Shown: one piece after another, positions 26,309-36,317 of the stretch
How positions within the stretch are numbered: position 1 is the first letter of the stretch
Layout: every line of letters starts with the position of its first letter
Assembly: GCF_014287635.1 (NCBI RefSeq)
Contig: NZ_JACOPH010000002.1
Span: 248,001-312,000 of the forward strand
Source of the DNA: Roseburia zhanii
Lineage (GTDB): Bacteria; Bacillota; Clostridia; Lachnospirales; Lachnospiraceae
Reading direction: 5' to 3'
Length of the DNA stretch: 64,000 bases
Position numbers and translations under genes: made by a program
The notes under the pieces: generated by a model
Told to the model about the DNA's origin: nothing
Seen by the model: only the letters and a program-made list of their open reading frames with translations
Database searches by the model: none

Positions 26309-26995
26309 TTATAACTGTGCTAATTTTTCTAATGCATGTTCCTTAATGATCACATCTGCATGTTCTTCTAAAAAACTGCTGCGTGCACTGTCTTTTTCGA
26401 TTCCATTTGCATATTCCATCGACGCAGCTACAAATTCATAGACATAGCCCTTGGTACTGTTGTTTAGATCTGCCCATAAAAAATACTGCTTCTTCTGATT
26501 CAGATAATACAATCTGCTGTCTGTTAAATGATTCTGCGGCAGGATCCTGCAGAAATTTCTGACACTTGGAAAAGATGCAAATGTCAGCAGATAGACATAA
26601 CCATCGCATTTCGCTTCTGACTGCGTATCTTTTGATTTTCCGCCTGCTTCTGATAAAATATCTTCTTTCACATCTATCTGTGCCGGTTCTGCTTCTTTCT
26701 GGGAAGAATGAAACATATTTTTGATATGCTCTATGATCTCGGAACCGCTGACCTGACTGTCTGAAAATGTTAAAACAATCTCGTCCTCAGACATGATCGC
26801 CGCCTGAATAGACATCATATTTCCATTGGTTGTATATCCTACTTCATCTTCCGCAATACGGATCAGTTTTTCTAAAAATTCTCTGGCATTTGCAGTATTC
26901 GAAAAGAAATCTTCAAGTTCCACGCCATTTTGTTCTAAATCTTCCTGCGTCAATGTACAACGCAGAGAACCATTCTCCATTTTTTCAAACTTCAT
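26309..26995 (-). CDS. mecA: Adaptor protein MecA
   Basis: 228 residues. The N-terminal substrate-binding domain starts MKFEKMENGSLRCTLTQEDLEQNGVELEDF. A charged linker is followed by the ClpC-binding C-terminal domain (YVYLLTFASFPSVRNFCRIL, LYYLNQKKQYFLWADL). In Firmicutes MecA delivers substrates to ClpCP for degradation. AAGGGAG before the ATG. Confidence 0.92.
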   Translation of the reverse strand: MKFEKMENGSLRCTLTQEDLEQNGVELEDFFSNTANAREFLEKLIRIAEDEVGYTTNGNMMSIQAAIMSEDEIVLTFSDSQVSGSEIIEHIKNMFHSSQKEAEPAQIDVKEDILSEAGGKSKDTQSEAKCDGYVYLLTFASFPSVRNFCRILPQNHLTDSRLYYLNQKKQYFLWADLNNSTKGYVYEFVAASMEYANGIEKDSARSSFLEEHADVIIKEHALEKLAQL

Positions 26996-27066
26996 TCTGT
27001 ATCACTCCCTTACTAAGGTTACAGTTTGCAGGCATCCTGCTCACTTTTGACTGCGTCTGCTTTCCA

Positions 27067-28722
27067 CTACTCCTGCATCGCAGCCATAAGTGCAGGTATC
27101 AGTTGTTTCTTTCTGGATACGACACCTTTTAGCAGGTAACCATCTGTTTCCCTTTTGGCAGAAAATGCGCGTCCGATCATCTCATCTGCGTCTTCTCCCT
27201 CACTGATCAGTATTGTTGATTCTTCTATTATATCGGTCAGCATCACGAAAATCATATCTAATTTCCGTTCATTTAACACAATCTTTATATAATCTTTTAA
27301 CTTTTCTTTGACAGTCTCTACTTCTTCCCGGCTCATTGCACTAAGCTGTGCAACGCCAAAGTTATATTCTCCGGCAGAAAATGTTTTAAAATCCTGATAA
27401 AAAATCTCTTTTGGTGTCTTTCTCTTAAAATCACTGCCCGCCTGAAACATATTCTTTGCAAGTATCTCAATATCAATTCCGGCAATAATCGCCAGTTTTT
27501 CCGCTGCAGCCCTGTCAACCGCTGTGCAGGTCGGTGAACGGAACATCAAAGTATCGGAAATGATTGCTGCACAGAGCAGACCTGCGATCTCCTTTGTGAC
27601 TTCGATGCCATTTTCTTCATACATCTGAAAAATGATCGTAGACGTACAGCCTAATGGCTGGTTGCGAAAAAATACCGGTGAGATGGTTTCTAAGCTGCCT
27701 AGTCTGTGATGGTCAATGATCTCTACGATCTCTGCTCCCATGATCCCATCTACTGCCTGTGCTTTTTCATTGTGGTCTACTAAGATTACTTTCTTTTTCT
27801 GTGTATTTAAAAGATTACGTCTTGAGATCATTCCAATGTAATTATTATTTTCATCTACCACCGGAAAATCCCTGTGACGCACTTTTGACATCACTTCTTT
27901 GACATCATCAAGATAATCTTCCACATCAAATCCGATCAGGTCTTTTTTTGTCATAAAATATTTGATCGGCATACTCTGATTGATCAGACGTGCAGCTGTA
28001 AAAGTATCATAAGGTGTCCCGATAATGACACAATCTCTCTTATTTGCGGCATCGATCACTTCCTGACTGACTGCAAATCCTGAACAGATTACAAGACAGC
28101 TTGCATTATTCTCTACTGCCATCATCTGTGATTCTAAGCGGTTTCCTAAGATTACAAGGTCATCGTCTTCTACAAATTCTTCCATCCACTCAGGACTCGA
28201 GGTTGCAACAACGACTTTACCTTTTACAAAATATGCATGTTCATTTCCTGCTAAGATCATACCGTCTAATGTTTCCACGATATTCTTATAAGGTGTCTTT
28301 GCTGTTGCTAAGATACGGTTATCGTATACATCCATGTAAGAAGTTGCAATATCACTCGTAACGATCAGTCCACGCAGCCTGTTATTTGCATCTGTTACCG
28401 GAAGTGTTACAACATTCTCTGTTTTCATCAGTTCCCATGCCCGTTTTAAAGAAATATGGTCAGTGACTCCTGCAGTCCTCCGAAAAGAAATATCTTTGAT
28501 CTGTGCACCAACATCTGTCACTAACTCTGGTTCCTTCATATGAAAATACTCTAACACATATTTTGTTTCTTCATTGACACTTCCTGCACGCTTTGCTTCA
28601 TAATGATGCTCTTTGCTGATTTGGTTTTTCAATTCTGTATAGGCAATCGCAGCACAGATTGAATCTGTGTCAGGATTCTTATGTCCTATGATCCATACTT
28701 TATTTTTCTGTTCTAATCCCAT
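27067..28722 (-). CDS. Manganese-dependent inorganic pyrophosphatase with CBS and DRTGG domains
   Basis: About 551 residues from MGLEQKNKVWIIGHKNPDTDS (the frame is open upstream to 28803, but AGGTGAGG marks 28722). The DHH catalytic residues are in GHKNPDTDSICAA, LVDHNE and IIDHHRLG, and the C-terminal DHHA2 part has FMTKKD-independent SAKRETDGYLLKGVVSRKKQ. Between residues about 70 and 300 are two CBS domains enclosing a DRTGG domain, which make such enzymes sensitive to adenine nucleotides. It hydrolyses pyrophosphate in the cytoplasm. Confidence 0.92.
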   Translation of the reverse strand: MGLEQKNKVWIIGHKNPDTDSICAAIAYTELKNQISKEHHYEAKRAGSVNEETKYVLEYFHMKEPELVTDVGAQIKDISFRRTAGVTDHISLKRAWELMKTENVVTLPVTDANNRLRGLIVTSDIATSYMDVYDNRILATAKTPYKNIVETLDGMILAGNEHAYFVKGKVVVATSSPEWMEEFVEDDDLVILGNRLESQMMAVENNASCLVICSGFAVSQEVIDAANKRDCVIIGTPYDTFTAARLINQSMPIKYFMTKKDLIGFDVEDYLDDVKEVMSKVRHRDFPVVDENNNYIGMISRRNLLNTQKKKVILVDHNEKAQAVDGIMGAEIVEIIDHHRLGSLETISPVFFRNQPLGCTSTIIFQMYEENGIEVTKEIAGLLCAAIISDTLMFRSPTCTAVDRAAAEKLAIIAGIDIEILAKNMFQAGSDFKRKTPKEIFYQDFKTFSAGEYNFGVAQLSAMSREEVETVKEKLKDYIKIVLNERKLDMIFVMLTDIIEESTILISEGEDADEMIGRAFSAKRETDGYLLKGVVSRKKQLIPALMAAMQE

Positions 28723-28900
28723 GTCATCCTCACCTGTCATGTATCCGGTATTACCATTCACGAATATTTTGTCAACCGTAATACAGCCGGTATTGTTATA
28801 CAACGAATAGGGCTGTCAAAAAAAGCTGTATATGCATTGCTTCCTGACACCCCCTGAACTTCGTATATCTTATATATATTCCTGTTTCAAAAAATGTTTC

Positions 28901-29590
28901 TTATATAATTCCTAAAACGTGGATCAAAAATGCCGCTAATCCAACAAAATTCAATGCAGTGAACACTAGTGTCACTTTGACCATCGTCTTTAAAGATACT
29001 AACTCTGCAACTGCATCTTTGGTTTCTTCGATCTTACGGTCAGACTCTTCGATCAGTGTCTGCATATTCCGGTAACATTTCACGTCCTCGGTATGTACTT
29101 TCTCACAGATTTCATTCTTAACTGCTTCAAACTGTCCGTCTAAGCCTTTGATCGCTTCTGACATTTTGTCCTGATATTCATCGATCAGTTTGCGTACTGC
29201 TTCATTCTGTTCTGTGCTGTTTACCGCATTCTCTGCTAAACGCTCTGCAAATGTTTCGTTTAATTCTTTTAACTTGGCATCTACTTTATTGACCATGCCG
29301 TCAATCTGTTCGCCTACACCGGAAACAACACGTTCTGCCGCATCCTGCCGTTCTTCTATAATATCAGAGAGTTCTTTTGCCTGTCCTTCTTTTTCTTCTA
29401 CGATTTCCTGAAGTTCCTGCACTTTATCTTCTTTTGATGAGATCAAATTCTGAAGCTGCTTTGCTTTTTCTCTAAATTCGTCAATCTGACTGAGTAAAAA
29501 ATCTTCTCTTTCCACGTTATCTGTTATCCTTTCCCGTTGTATTTTCCGGCGGTCTATATATCCTTTTAACTTTTGTGACATTCCACTCAT
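28901..29590 (-). CDS. Coiled-coil protein with C-terminal membrane anchor, unknown
   Basis: 229 residues, rich in Glu, Lys and Gln. Nearly the whole soluble part (about 15-200) has heptad character (DKVQELQEIVEEKEGQAKEL, DGMVNKVDAKLKELNETF), and one membrane segment at the end (FTALNFVGLAAFLIHVLGII) anchors it with the long coil inside the cell. AGGAGG precedes the ATG. It resembles chemoreceptor or scaffold coils but has no methylation or signalling hairpin motif. Function unknown. Confidence 0.65.
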   Translation of the reverse strand: MSGMSQKLKGYIDRRKIQRERITDNVEREDFLLSQIDEFREKAKQLQNLISSKEDKVQELQEIVEEKEGQAKELSDIIEERQDAAERVVSGVGEQIDGMVNKVDAKLKELNETFAERLAENAVNSTEQNEAVRKLIDEYQDKMSEAIKGLDGQFEAVKNEICEKVHTEDVKCYRNMQTLIEESDRKIEETKDAVAELVSLKTMVKVTLVFTALNFVGLAAFLIHVLGII

Positions 29591-29650
29591 AAATGCTTCC
29601 TCCTAAAGTCCGCCCTCATATCTATGCATACGAAACTATATTTTATAACC

Positions 29651-29732
29651 GTTCAGCTATAGCCCATATAACATAAGAATCATGCCTTCTTAGATCAACA
29701 TGTCATATGAGCCATAAATACATTCACTGAAC
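29651..29732. repeat. Imperfect nested palindrome after nifJ copy 1
   Basis: GTTCAG and CTGAAC form outer arms; AGCCCATAT pairs imperfectly with ATATGAGCC inside, and CATG pairs across the centre. It lies 37 bases beyond the nifJ stop and has no T run. It may serve as a transcript 3' end or be a worn intergenic repeat. Confidence 0.4.
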
Positions 29733-29768
29733 TGTGATTAACTTCTATGATTGTAGCATTATCGTGTT

Positions 29769-32700
29769 TTATTGTAAAGAGGAAAACTTAAGGCTTTTAT
29801 ACCTCGCGTCGGCATCCGCCTTCGCCTGTTCAAACAACTCCCGTGCTAATATGGGATTCTGTCTGACTAATGATTCAAACCTCAGTTCTCCATGCAGGAA
29901 ATCGTAAAATCCGTCATCTGGTTCTTTACTGTCTAAATGAAATACTGCTTTGTCCTGCCCATTAACTGCCGGCTGATAGCGGAACAATGGAAAATAGCCT
30001 GACTTTGCTGCTGACTTTTCTTCTTCCTGCGCCATCTGCATTCCAGACTTTATCCCATGATTGATACATGGTGCATAGGCAAGTATCAATGATGTTCCAG
30101 GGTATGCTTCTGCCTCTGTAAATGCCTTGATACACTGGTTGTAATCTGCTCCCATGGCTACCTGTGCCACAAATACATTTCCGTAACTCATTGCCATGGC
30201 TGCTAAATCTTTTTTTCTGCTTTTTTTGCCACCGGCTGCAAACTGTGCAACTGCCCCCATCGGAGTTGACTTTGATGCCTGTCCGCCGGTATTAGAATAC
30301 ACTTCTGTATCAAATACTAAGATATTGATATCCCTGCCGCTGGCAAGTACATGGTCTAAACCTCCAAAACCGATATCATATGCCCAGCCATCTCCACCAA
30401 AGATCCAGTTTGATTTCTTTGATAAAAACATTTTTTTCTCAAGGATTTCTTCTGCAAGCTGACAGTCACATTCTAACAGTTCTCCGGTCAGTTTTTCAGA
30501 TGTCATCTGGTTTTCATGCCCGTTCTCATAGCTTAAAATCCATGCATCTGCCGCCTTTTTTAATGATTCTATCTTTGTCGTTTCCACGATCTCCTCTACT
30601 TTTTCCCGAAGGCTTTTGCGGATCGCATCTGCCCCTAATAACATTCCATAGCCAAATTCTGCAGCATCTTCAAATAAGGAATTTGACCACGCCGGTCCCC
30701 TTCCTTTCTCATTGATTGTATATGGTGTGGCAGGTGATGAATTACCCCAGATAGAAGAACATCCGGTCGCATTTGCAATATACATCCTCTCTCCGAATAA
30801 CTGTGTTGCCAGTTTTGCATATGCGGTTTCTCCACAGCCGGCACATGCTCCGTGAAACTCTAATAATGGCTGTTTAAACTGACTGCCTTTGACACTGGAA
30901 ATTCCAAATTTTTCCACCAGTTCTTCTCTTTCTTTGATCGTTCTTCCATATTCATAATATTTCTGGTAATCATAGTATTTTTCCGTAGGTTCCATGACAA
31001 GCGCTTTGTCCTTTGCCGGACAGCAGGCTGCACATGTTCCACAGCCGGTACAGTCTAATACAGATACTGTAATTGCAAACTGGTATTTTTCTGCACCACG
31101 CATATCTTTGCTGACCATGCCAGACGGAGCTTTCTGCCGTTCGGTATGATCCATTGCCACCGGACGGATAACCGCATGTGGACATACATAAGAACAGATG
31201 TTACATTCGATACAATTTCCTGCGATCCAGTGCGGTATGCGTACAGCAATATTTCTTTTTTCATAAGCCGCTGTACCGGAAGGGACTGCCCCGCTTGCAT
31301 ATTCTAAAAATGCTGATACCGGCAGTTTATTTCCTTCAAACGCATTGACGGCACGCTGGATATGATTGACATAATCAGATACATATTCGCTTTTTGCACA
31401 GATTTTCTTTCCAAACAGATCATCACTTTCACATGACAGCCATTCCTGTTTTAGCTCGATCTTTCTGATTCCCTGCATACCGGCATCAATGGCTGCACAG
31501 TTCTTTTCCACAATGTCTTCACCTTTTTTGCCATAGGTGCGTCTGACTGCATCTTTTAATAACTCTATCACCTGTGTTTCCGGCAGGATATCTGCCAACT
31601 TAAAAAATGCCGCCTGCAAAATCGTATTGATCCTTGTCGCCCCCATGCCGGTTTCCATTCCGATCTTTGCAGCATCGATCACATAAAACCGGATCTTATT
31701 TTCTGCAATATAACGCTTCAACTGTCCCGGAAGATGCTCTGCAATTTCCTGTTCCTCCCATGGACAGTTTAATAAAAACGTCCCACCCTCTACAAGTTCC
31801 TGTACCATATTGTATTTCCAGAGATAAGATGGGTTATGACATGCCACAAAATTTGCTCTCTGCACCAGATAAGCAGACCGGATAGGCTGTTTGCCGAATC
31901 TCAAATGTGATACCGTAAGACCGCCCGATTTTTTAGAATCATATTCAAAATATGCCTGTACATACATATCCGTATGATCTCCAATGATCTTAATGGAATT
32001 TTTATTTGCACCGACAGTACCATCTGCTCCCAACCCATAAAATTTACAACTGTATACCTCATTCTCAGGCATTTCCGGTATATGAACGGGTTCTAGGGAA
32101 AGTTCTGTCACATCATCTTTGATCCCAATCGTAAATTCCTGCTTTTCCTGATTTAAAAATACTGCTGCGATCTGTTCCGGTGTCGTATCTTTTGAACTTA
32201 ATCCGTAACGTCCATGATAGACCTTCCTATCGGCAAATGCTGTATCACGCAGAGCAGACACTACATCTAAATACAATGGTTCTCCGGCTGATCCTGGTTC
32301 TTTTGTCCGGTCAATGACGGCGATCCTTTTTGCACTTTCCGGCAGACATTTAATAAAATGCTCTATTGCAAATGGACGGTAAAGGCGTACTTTAATCAGT
32401 CCCACCTTCTGATTTTCCATACGCAGACGGTCAATCGTTTCTGTGATCGTTTCGCAGACAGAACCCATGGCAACGATCACACATTCCGCATCTGGATCCC
32501 CATAATATTCAAACAGATGATAATCTGCACCGGTCTTTTCATTTACTTTTTTAAAGTACTGCTCTACGATCTTTGGTATTTCCTCATAATGACGGTTTGC
32601 AGCTTCACGCACCTGAAAAAATGTATCCGGATTCTGTGCCTGCCCACACTCAAACGGATGTTCTGGATTTAAGGCATTCCTGCGGAATTTTTTTAAGGAA

Positions 32701-33293
32701 TCCATAGGAAACATATCACGCAGATCTTCTTCGTCCCAGATGGAGATCTTCTGAATCTCATGTGAAGTTCGGAATCCATCAAAAAAATGGATAAACGGAA
32801 TACGTCCTTCTACTGCAGAAGCATGCGCCACTGGTGCAAAATCCATCACTTCCTGTACTGAAGATGCACAAAGCATAGCTGCTCCTGTCTGCCTGCACGC
32901 ATAAACATCCGAATGATCCCCAAAAATACTGAGTGCATGTGTCGCAATACTTCTCGCTGCCACATGAAAGACCCCCGGCAGTCCTTCCCCTGCGATCTTA
33001 TAAAGATTTGGGATCATTAAAAGCAATCCCTGTGATGCGGTAAAAGTCGTGGCTAATGTACCGGCTGTAAGTGCCCCATGGACGGCTCCTGCCGCTCCTG
33101 CTTCTGACTGCATTTCTGAAATTTCCACTACATTTCCAAACAGATTCTTTCGTCCTTCTACTGCCCATTCTTCTGTTGCCTCTGCCATCACAGAGGAAGG
33201 TGTGATCGGATAGATCGCTGCAATATCCGTATAGGCATATGCCACATAAGCTGCTGCATGATTTCCATCCATCGCTGCTTTTTTTCGCTCCAT
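29769..33293 (-). CDS. nifJ: Pyruvate:ferredoxin (flavodoxin) oxidoreductase, copy 1
   Basis: 1174 residues, the full single-chain length. In order: pyruvate-binding start (AAYVAYAYTDIAAIYPITPSS), the domain with FTASQGLLLMIPNLYK, the gamma domain (FYGLGADGTVGANKNSIKIIG), the ferredoxin domain with CIECNICSYVCP and CTGCGTCAACCP, and the TPP-binding end (GDGWAYDIGFGGLDHVLASG). It converts pyruvate to acetyl-CoA and CO2 with reduced ferredoxin. It is clearly paralogous to the copy at 36318-39863 but diverged over its whole length; the second cluster motif has CAACCPAKDK instead of the usual CxxVCPxxAI. It may serve another 2-oxoacid or another growth condition. Confidence 0.95.
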   Translation of the reverse strand: MERKKAAMDGNHAAAYVAYAYTDIAAIYPITPSSVMAEATEEWAVEGRKNLFGNVVEISEMQSEAGAAGAVHGALTAGTLATTFTASQGLLLMIPNLYKIAGEGLPGVFHVAARSIATHALSIFGDHSDVYACRQTGAAMLCASSVQEVMDFAPVAHASAVEGRIPFIHFFDGFRTSHEIQKISIWDEEDLRDMFPMDSLKKFRRNALNPEHPFECGQAQNPDTFFQVREAANRHYEEIPKIVEQYFKKVNEKTGADYHLFEYYGDPDAECVIVAMGSVCETITETIDRLRMENQKVGLIKVRLYRPFAIEHFIKCLPESAKRIAVIDRTKEPGSAGEPLYLDVVSALRDTAFADRKVYHGRYGLSSKDTTPEQIAAVFLNQEKQEFTIGIKDDVTELSLEPVHIPEMPENEVYSCKFYGLGADGTVGANKNSIKIIGDHTDMYVQAYFEYDSKKSGGLTVSHLRFGKQPIRSAYLVQRANFVACHNPSYLWKYNMVQELVEGGTFLLNCPWEEQEIAEHLPGQLKRYIAENKIRFYVIDAAKIGMETGMGATRINTILQAAFFKLADILPETQVIELLKDAVRRTYGKKGEDIVEKNCAAIDAGMQGIRKIELKQEWLSCESDDLFGKKICAKSEYVSDYVNHIQRAVNAFEGNKLPVSAFLEYASGAVPSGTAAYEKRNIAVRIPHWIAGNCIECNICSYVCPHAVIRPVAMDHTERQKAPSGMVSKDMRGAEKYQFAITVSVLDCTGCGTCAACCPAKDKALVMEPTEKYYDYQKYYEYGRTIKEREELVEKFGISSVKGSQFKQPLLEFHGACAGCGETAYAKLATQLFGERMYIANATGCSSIWGNSSPATPYTINEKGRGPAWSNSLFEDAAEFGYGMLLGADAIRKSLREKVEEIVETTKIESLKKAADAWILSYENGHENQMTSEKLTGELLECDCQLAEEILEKKMFLSKKSNWIFGGDGWAYDIGFGGLDHVLASGRDINILVFDTEVYSNTGGQASKSTPMGAVAQFAAGGKKSRKKDLAAMAMSYGNVFVAQVAMGADYNQCIKAFTEAEAYPGTSLILAYAPCINHGIKSGMQMAQEEEKSAAKSGYFPLFRYQPAVNGQDKAVFHLDSKEPDDGFYDFLHGELRFESLVRQNPILARELFEQAKADADARYKSLKFSSLQ

Positions 33294-33391
33294 AAAAAAT
33301 CCTCTTTTCTTTTTTTGATAGGATTTCCATTTTCTATAAATTTATCCAGAATTCTATAGAACAAGGGATTGAGGCAACAACCATATCATTC

Positions 33392-33435
33392 AAAAAAAAT
33401 CCCCGGCCTATCTGCATATTACAGATAGACCGGGG
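33392..33435 (-). terminator. Strong terminator after the secreted protein gene
   Basis: On the minus strand CCCCGG-CTATCTG pairs with CAGATAG-CCGGGG (one G-T pair), with a 7-base loop followed by eight T. It insulates nifJ copy 1 from upstream transcription. Confidence 0.95.
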
Positions 33436-33452
33436 AAATAAACTGCCCTATT

Positions 33453-34253
33453 CTATTTTGCAAGTTTATTGATGCTGTAAGAAGTCACTTCTTCCTGCTT
33501 TGTCCATTTGTCCTTATATGTGATCTGGATTCTTGTCGATGCATTCATATATTTATACCAGTAACTTCTCCAGTACTGTGGATTGTAGCTGCTCTGGTAT
33601 TCATAAGAATAGCTGTATGGATATTCACCAAGTTTGATTTTCTTGTTGTTCTTTACAACTTTTACAACTTCATTACCGGCTTTATCGCGGGTAATGACTT
33701 CGATTTTCTTTAATTTATATCCTTTTGCCATCTTAATGGATAATTTACCACTGCTCTTTGTTGCAATCTCCTGTGATGAACTATAAGAAGAATTGTAGGA
33801 AAACAGGGATTTTCCCGCGTACTTGATATCTGTAAACGGATTGTCATTCTTTGCAAAAACAGTTACTTTGTAGCTGTTTCTCTTTGTTGTTCCATCACTG
33901 CTGTATACATCAAATGATACGGTATATTTTCCTTCTTTTTTTGCATACAGACCGATCTGTGCAGAATTATAAGAAAAATCACTGTCTTTTGCATATTCTT
34001 CTGATGCACTTTCCTGTCTTGTCTGTCTTGCGATCAGGTTCTTGTTGCTTGTCTTAACATTCTTTACCTGATCACCTGCATTATCATAGTCAAAACTGAT
34101 CGCAGAGTTATCATAAACTCCAGAATAAATACGGATCTTTGCAGGAACTGTGTCTTTTGTTGTTGCTGCATATGCTGCATCCGGTACACTGACGATTGTT
34201 GCTAACATCGCAAGTGTCAGCACAAAGCATGATACTTTTTTTAAGATTTTCAT
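33453..34253 (-). CDS. Secreted protein rich in Tyr, Ser and Lys, unknown family
   Basis: 266 residues. Signal peptide with VSCFVLTLAMLATIVSV and cleavage near AYA-AT. The mature part is all-beta in appearance (YTVSFDVYSSDGTTKRNSYKVTVFAK looks like an Ig-like strand set). It has a repetitive aromatic stretch YSYSYEYQSSYNPQYWRSYWYKY near residues 210-232, which could form a carbohydrate-binding surface. No enzyme motif. AGGAGG precedes the ATG. Located between a chemoreceptor and nifJ without sharing their transcripts. Confidence 0.6.
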   Translation of the reverse strand: MKILKKVSCFVLTLAMLATIVSVPDAAYAATTKDTVPAKIRIYSGVYDNSAISFDYDNAGDQVKNVKTSNKNLIARQTRQESASEEYAKDSDFSYNSAQIGLYAKKEGKYTVSFDVYSSDGTTKRNSYKVTVFAKNDNPFTDIKYAGKSLFSYNSSYSSSQEIATKSSGKLSIKMAKGYKLKKIEVITRDKAGNEVVKVVKNNKKIKLGEYPYSYSYEYQSSYNPQYWRSYWYKYMNASTRIQITYKDKWTKQEEVTSYSINKLAK

Positions 34254-34318
34254 AAATCCATCCTCCTAAATTTTATTTTCGGTTATAGTCTAATCAATTT
34301 TCCATATATTGTCAATGC

Positions 34319-34356
34319 CGAAAAAGGCAGTCCACATATCATCTGTGAACTGCCTT
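34319..34356 (-). terminator. Terminator after the chemoreceptor gene
   Basis: AGGCAGT-CACA pairs with TGTG-ACTGCCT on the minus strand, followed by TTTTTC. It starts 8 bases after the stop codon. Confidence 0.85.
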
Positions 34357-34363
34357 GCCTAAA

Positions 34364-36154
34364 TTATTCGTGTTCGTTTACAATAAATTTACTTACTTTT
34401 TCTTTTAAGACCTCTGCTGTTGAGCCTGCATTCTTGATCACATCAAGCACCTGCGAAGATTTTTCTGCCACATTTGCAGCTTTAACGGCGATATCTGACG
34501 TTCCTGTGGCTCCTTCATTTGCTGATCTGCTGACACTTTCGATTGACTCTAAGACCCCATCGATAGAAGCAAGTAATTCTTCTGAGATTGCACTGAAATC
34601 AGTGACTAATTCATCCACATAAGCTGCATCTTCATTGTATGCACTTGCAACTGTCAGGAAAGAATCAAAGTTTTCTGTAACATCTTCAGAAACATATTCT
34701 AACAGCTTGCCGGAATCCTCTGACAACTGACTGACAGCACCGGTTACTTCCTGCGTTACCTGCTGGATATTCTCTACCGTTGTCTTTGACTGTTCTGCAA
34801 GATTTCTGATCTCATCTGCAACAACTGCAAATCCCTTACCGGCTTCTCCTGCCCTTGCTGCTTCAATAGAAGCATTGAGTGCAAGCAGGTTCGTCTGCGC
34901 TGTAATCTCCATAATAGACTCTGCTAACAGTTCGATCTGGTCTACGACTTTGGCATCTTCTAATGCCTGTTTTAATCTTACACTGATCTCAGACTGTATG
35001 GTCTTTGCCTTTTGCTGGTTCTGTTCGGTTTCATCTTTTGCTTTTGCTGCCCGTTCATGTATGCTGACTGCTTTTTCTGCACCCTCCTGTGAACGTACTG
35101 CAATACTTTTTGAAACAGTTTCTATCTCATGGGACATGGTAGCGATCTGCTGTGCTGCCGCTGCTGTTTCCTGCATACTTGCGGATAATTCTTCGGTTGT
35201 TGCGGAAACTCCTTCGATCTCACCATTTAAAAGATCGATATTCTCAACAGAATCTCCAACGCCATTTGTCAATATAAAACTGCTGTTTTTCACATCACTG
35301 ATCACATGGTCAAAAGTCGAAGAAAGATTATTCATTGCTCTTGCTAATGTTCCAAATTCGTCTTTACGTGCTAACTGCCGCTTACTTGCACGCCCTGTCA
35401 TATCTCCGGTTTCAAGCTTCTCAACAAATGCAACCACTCTCTTTAACGAAGATGTAATATCCTTGATCACACATATTGTCAATATTACTGTCAATGCAAA
35501 GAAAATAACAACAACTGCGCACATGGCACTGATCCATTTCCTTACGATCTTATTGACTTCTGCACTTTCTGCCTGGACCTGCTCATCAAGGCTGTCTGTA
35601 TAATTTCCGGTTCCAATCACCCAGCCAAACGGTTTATATAATTTTGAGTAACTTCTCTTTGGTGAATTCTCGGTTTCACCTGCTTTTGGGAATACATAAT
35701 CGCTGTATCCACCGCCTTCTTCCTGTCCTACTGCAATGATATTCTTTACCATCTGATAGCCGTTACCATCTACAGTTTCCATTCGGTTCGTTCCTTCTGT
35801 TGCACTTCCAAGAAGTACGATATTGTTACCTTCTGTATCATCAGCCCAGAAATAACCATCTTCGCCATAACGCATTTCACGAAGCATATCTGCTGCAAGT
35901 TTCTCTGCTTCTTCTAAACTGTATTCACCAGCCTCATACTTAGCATTGTACTGATCCAAAACGGAAATCGCATTCTCTACTTCCTCTTTAATTGATTCAT
36001 CATAATCCACCCGTACAGCTTCTTCTAACACTTCATCTGCATGATTCCGTACATCATTCAATCCCTTGATTGCACAGATCCCGGCTGTAAGGATCATAAC
36101 TGCCATGCAGAGCAATATCAGGTTGAGCTTGTTTCTTACTTTTAAGTTTTTCAT
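34364..36154 (-). CDS. Methyl-accepting chemotaxis protein with a single Cache sensor
   Basis: 596 residues. First membrane helix at about 12-30, extracellular sCache_2-type domain at about 35-200 ([42 protein letters not shown]), second helix at about 208-230, then HAMP and a long signalling coil. The conserved hairpin tip region is [40 protein letters not shown]. Single-Cache receptors commonly bind short organic acids. It implies a motile cell. Has its own terminator and AAGGAG. Confidence 0.93.
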   Translation of the reverse strand: MKNLKVRNKLNLILLCMAVMILTAGICAIKGLNDVRNHADEVLEEAVRVDYDESIKEEVENAISVLDQYNAKYEAGEYSLEEAEKLAADMLREMRYGEDGYFWADDTEGNNIVLLGSATEGTNRMETVDGNGYQMVKNIIAVGQEEGGGYSDYVFPKAGETENSPKRSYSKLYKPFGWVIGTGNYTDSLDEQVQAESAEVNKIVRKWISAMCAVVVIFFALTVILTICVIKDITSSLKRVVAFVEKLETGDMTGRASKRQLARKDEFGTLARAMNNLSSTFDHVISDVKNSSFILTNGVGDSVENIDLLNGEIEGVSATTEELSASMQETAAAAQQIATMSHEIETVSKSIAVRSQEGAEKAVSIHERAAKAKDETEQNQQKAKTIQSEISVRLKQALEDAKVVDQIELLAESIMEITAQTNLLALNASIEAARAGEAGKGFAVVADEIRNLAEQSKTTVENIQQVTQEVTGAVSQLSEDSGKLLEYVSEDVTENFDSFLTVASAYNEDAAYVDELVTDFSAISEELLASIDGVLESIESVSRSANEGATGTSDIAVKAANVAEKSSQVLDVIKNAGSTAEVLKEKVSKFIVNEHE

Positions 36155-36242
36155 AGCTTCTCTCCTTTGTACATTTTTTATATAACCACAATCTTATGAT
36201 AACATATTCTATACAGTTTGTACAATAAAACACTCAAAAATT

Positions 36243-36281
36243 TAAAAAGAAGTTGTTGTATGAAAAACTCATACAACAACT
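36243..36281 (-). terminator. Terminator after nifJ copy 2
   Basis: AGTTGTTGTATGA and TCATACAACAACT form a perfect 13-bp stem with a 5-base loop, followed by TCTTTTT on the minus strand. Confidence 0.95.
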
Positions 36282-36317
36282 CCTGATACAGACTATCCAC
36301 GGTCTGCCTGATAAAAA

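Noticed and set aside
29769..33293. nifJ copy 1 as a decaying duplicate
   Set aside because: The frame is full length and all cofactor motifs are present; divergence is spread evenly, which points to a functional paralogue.
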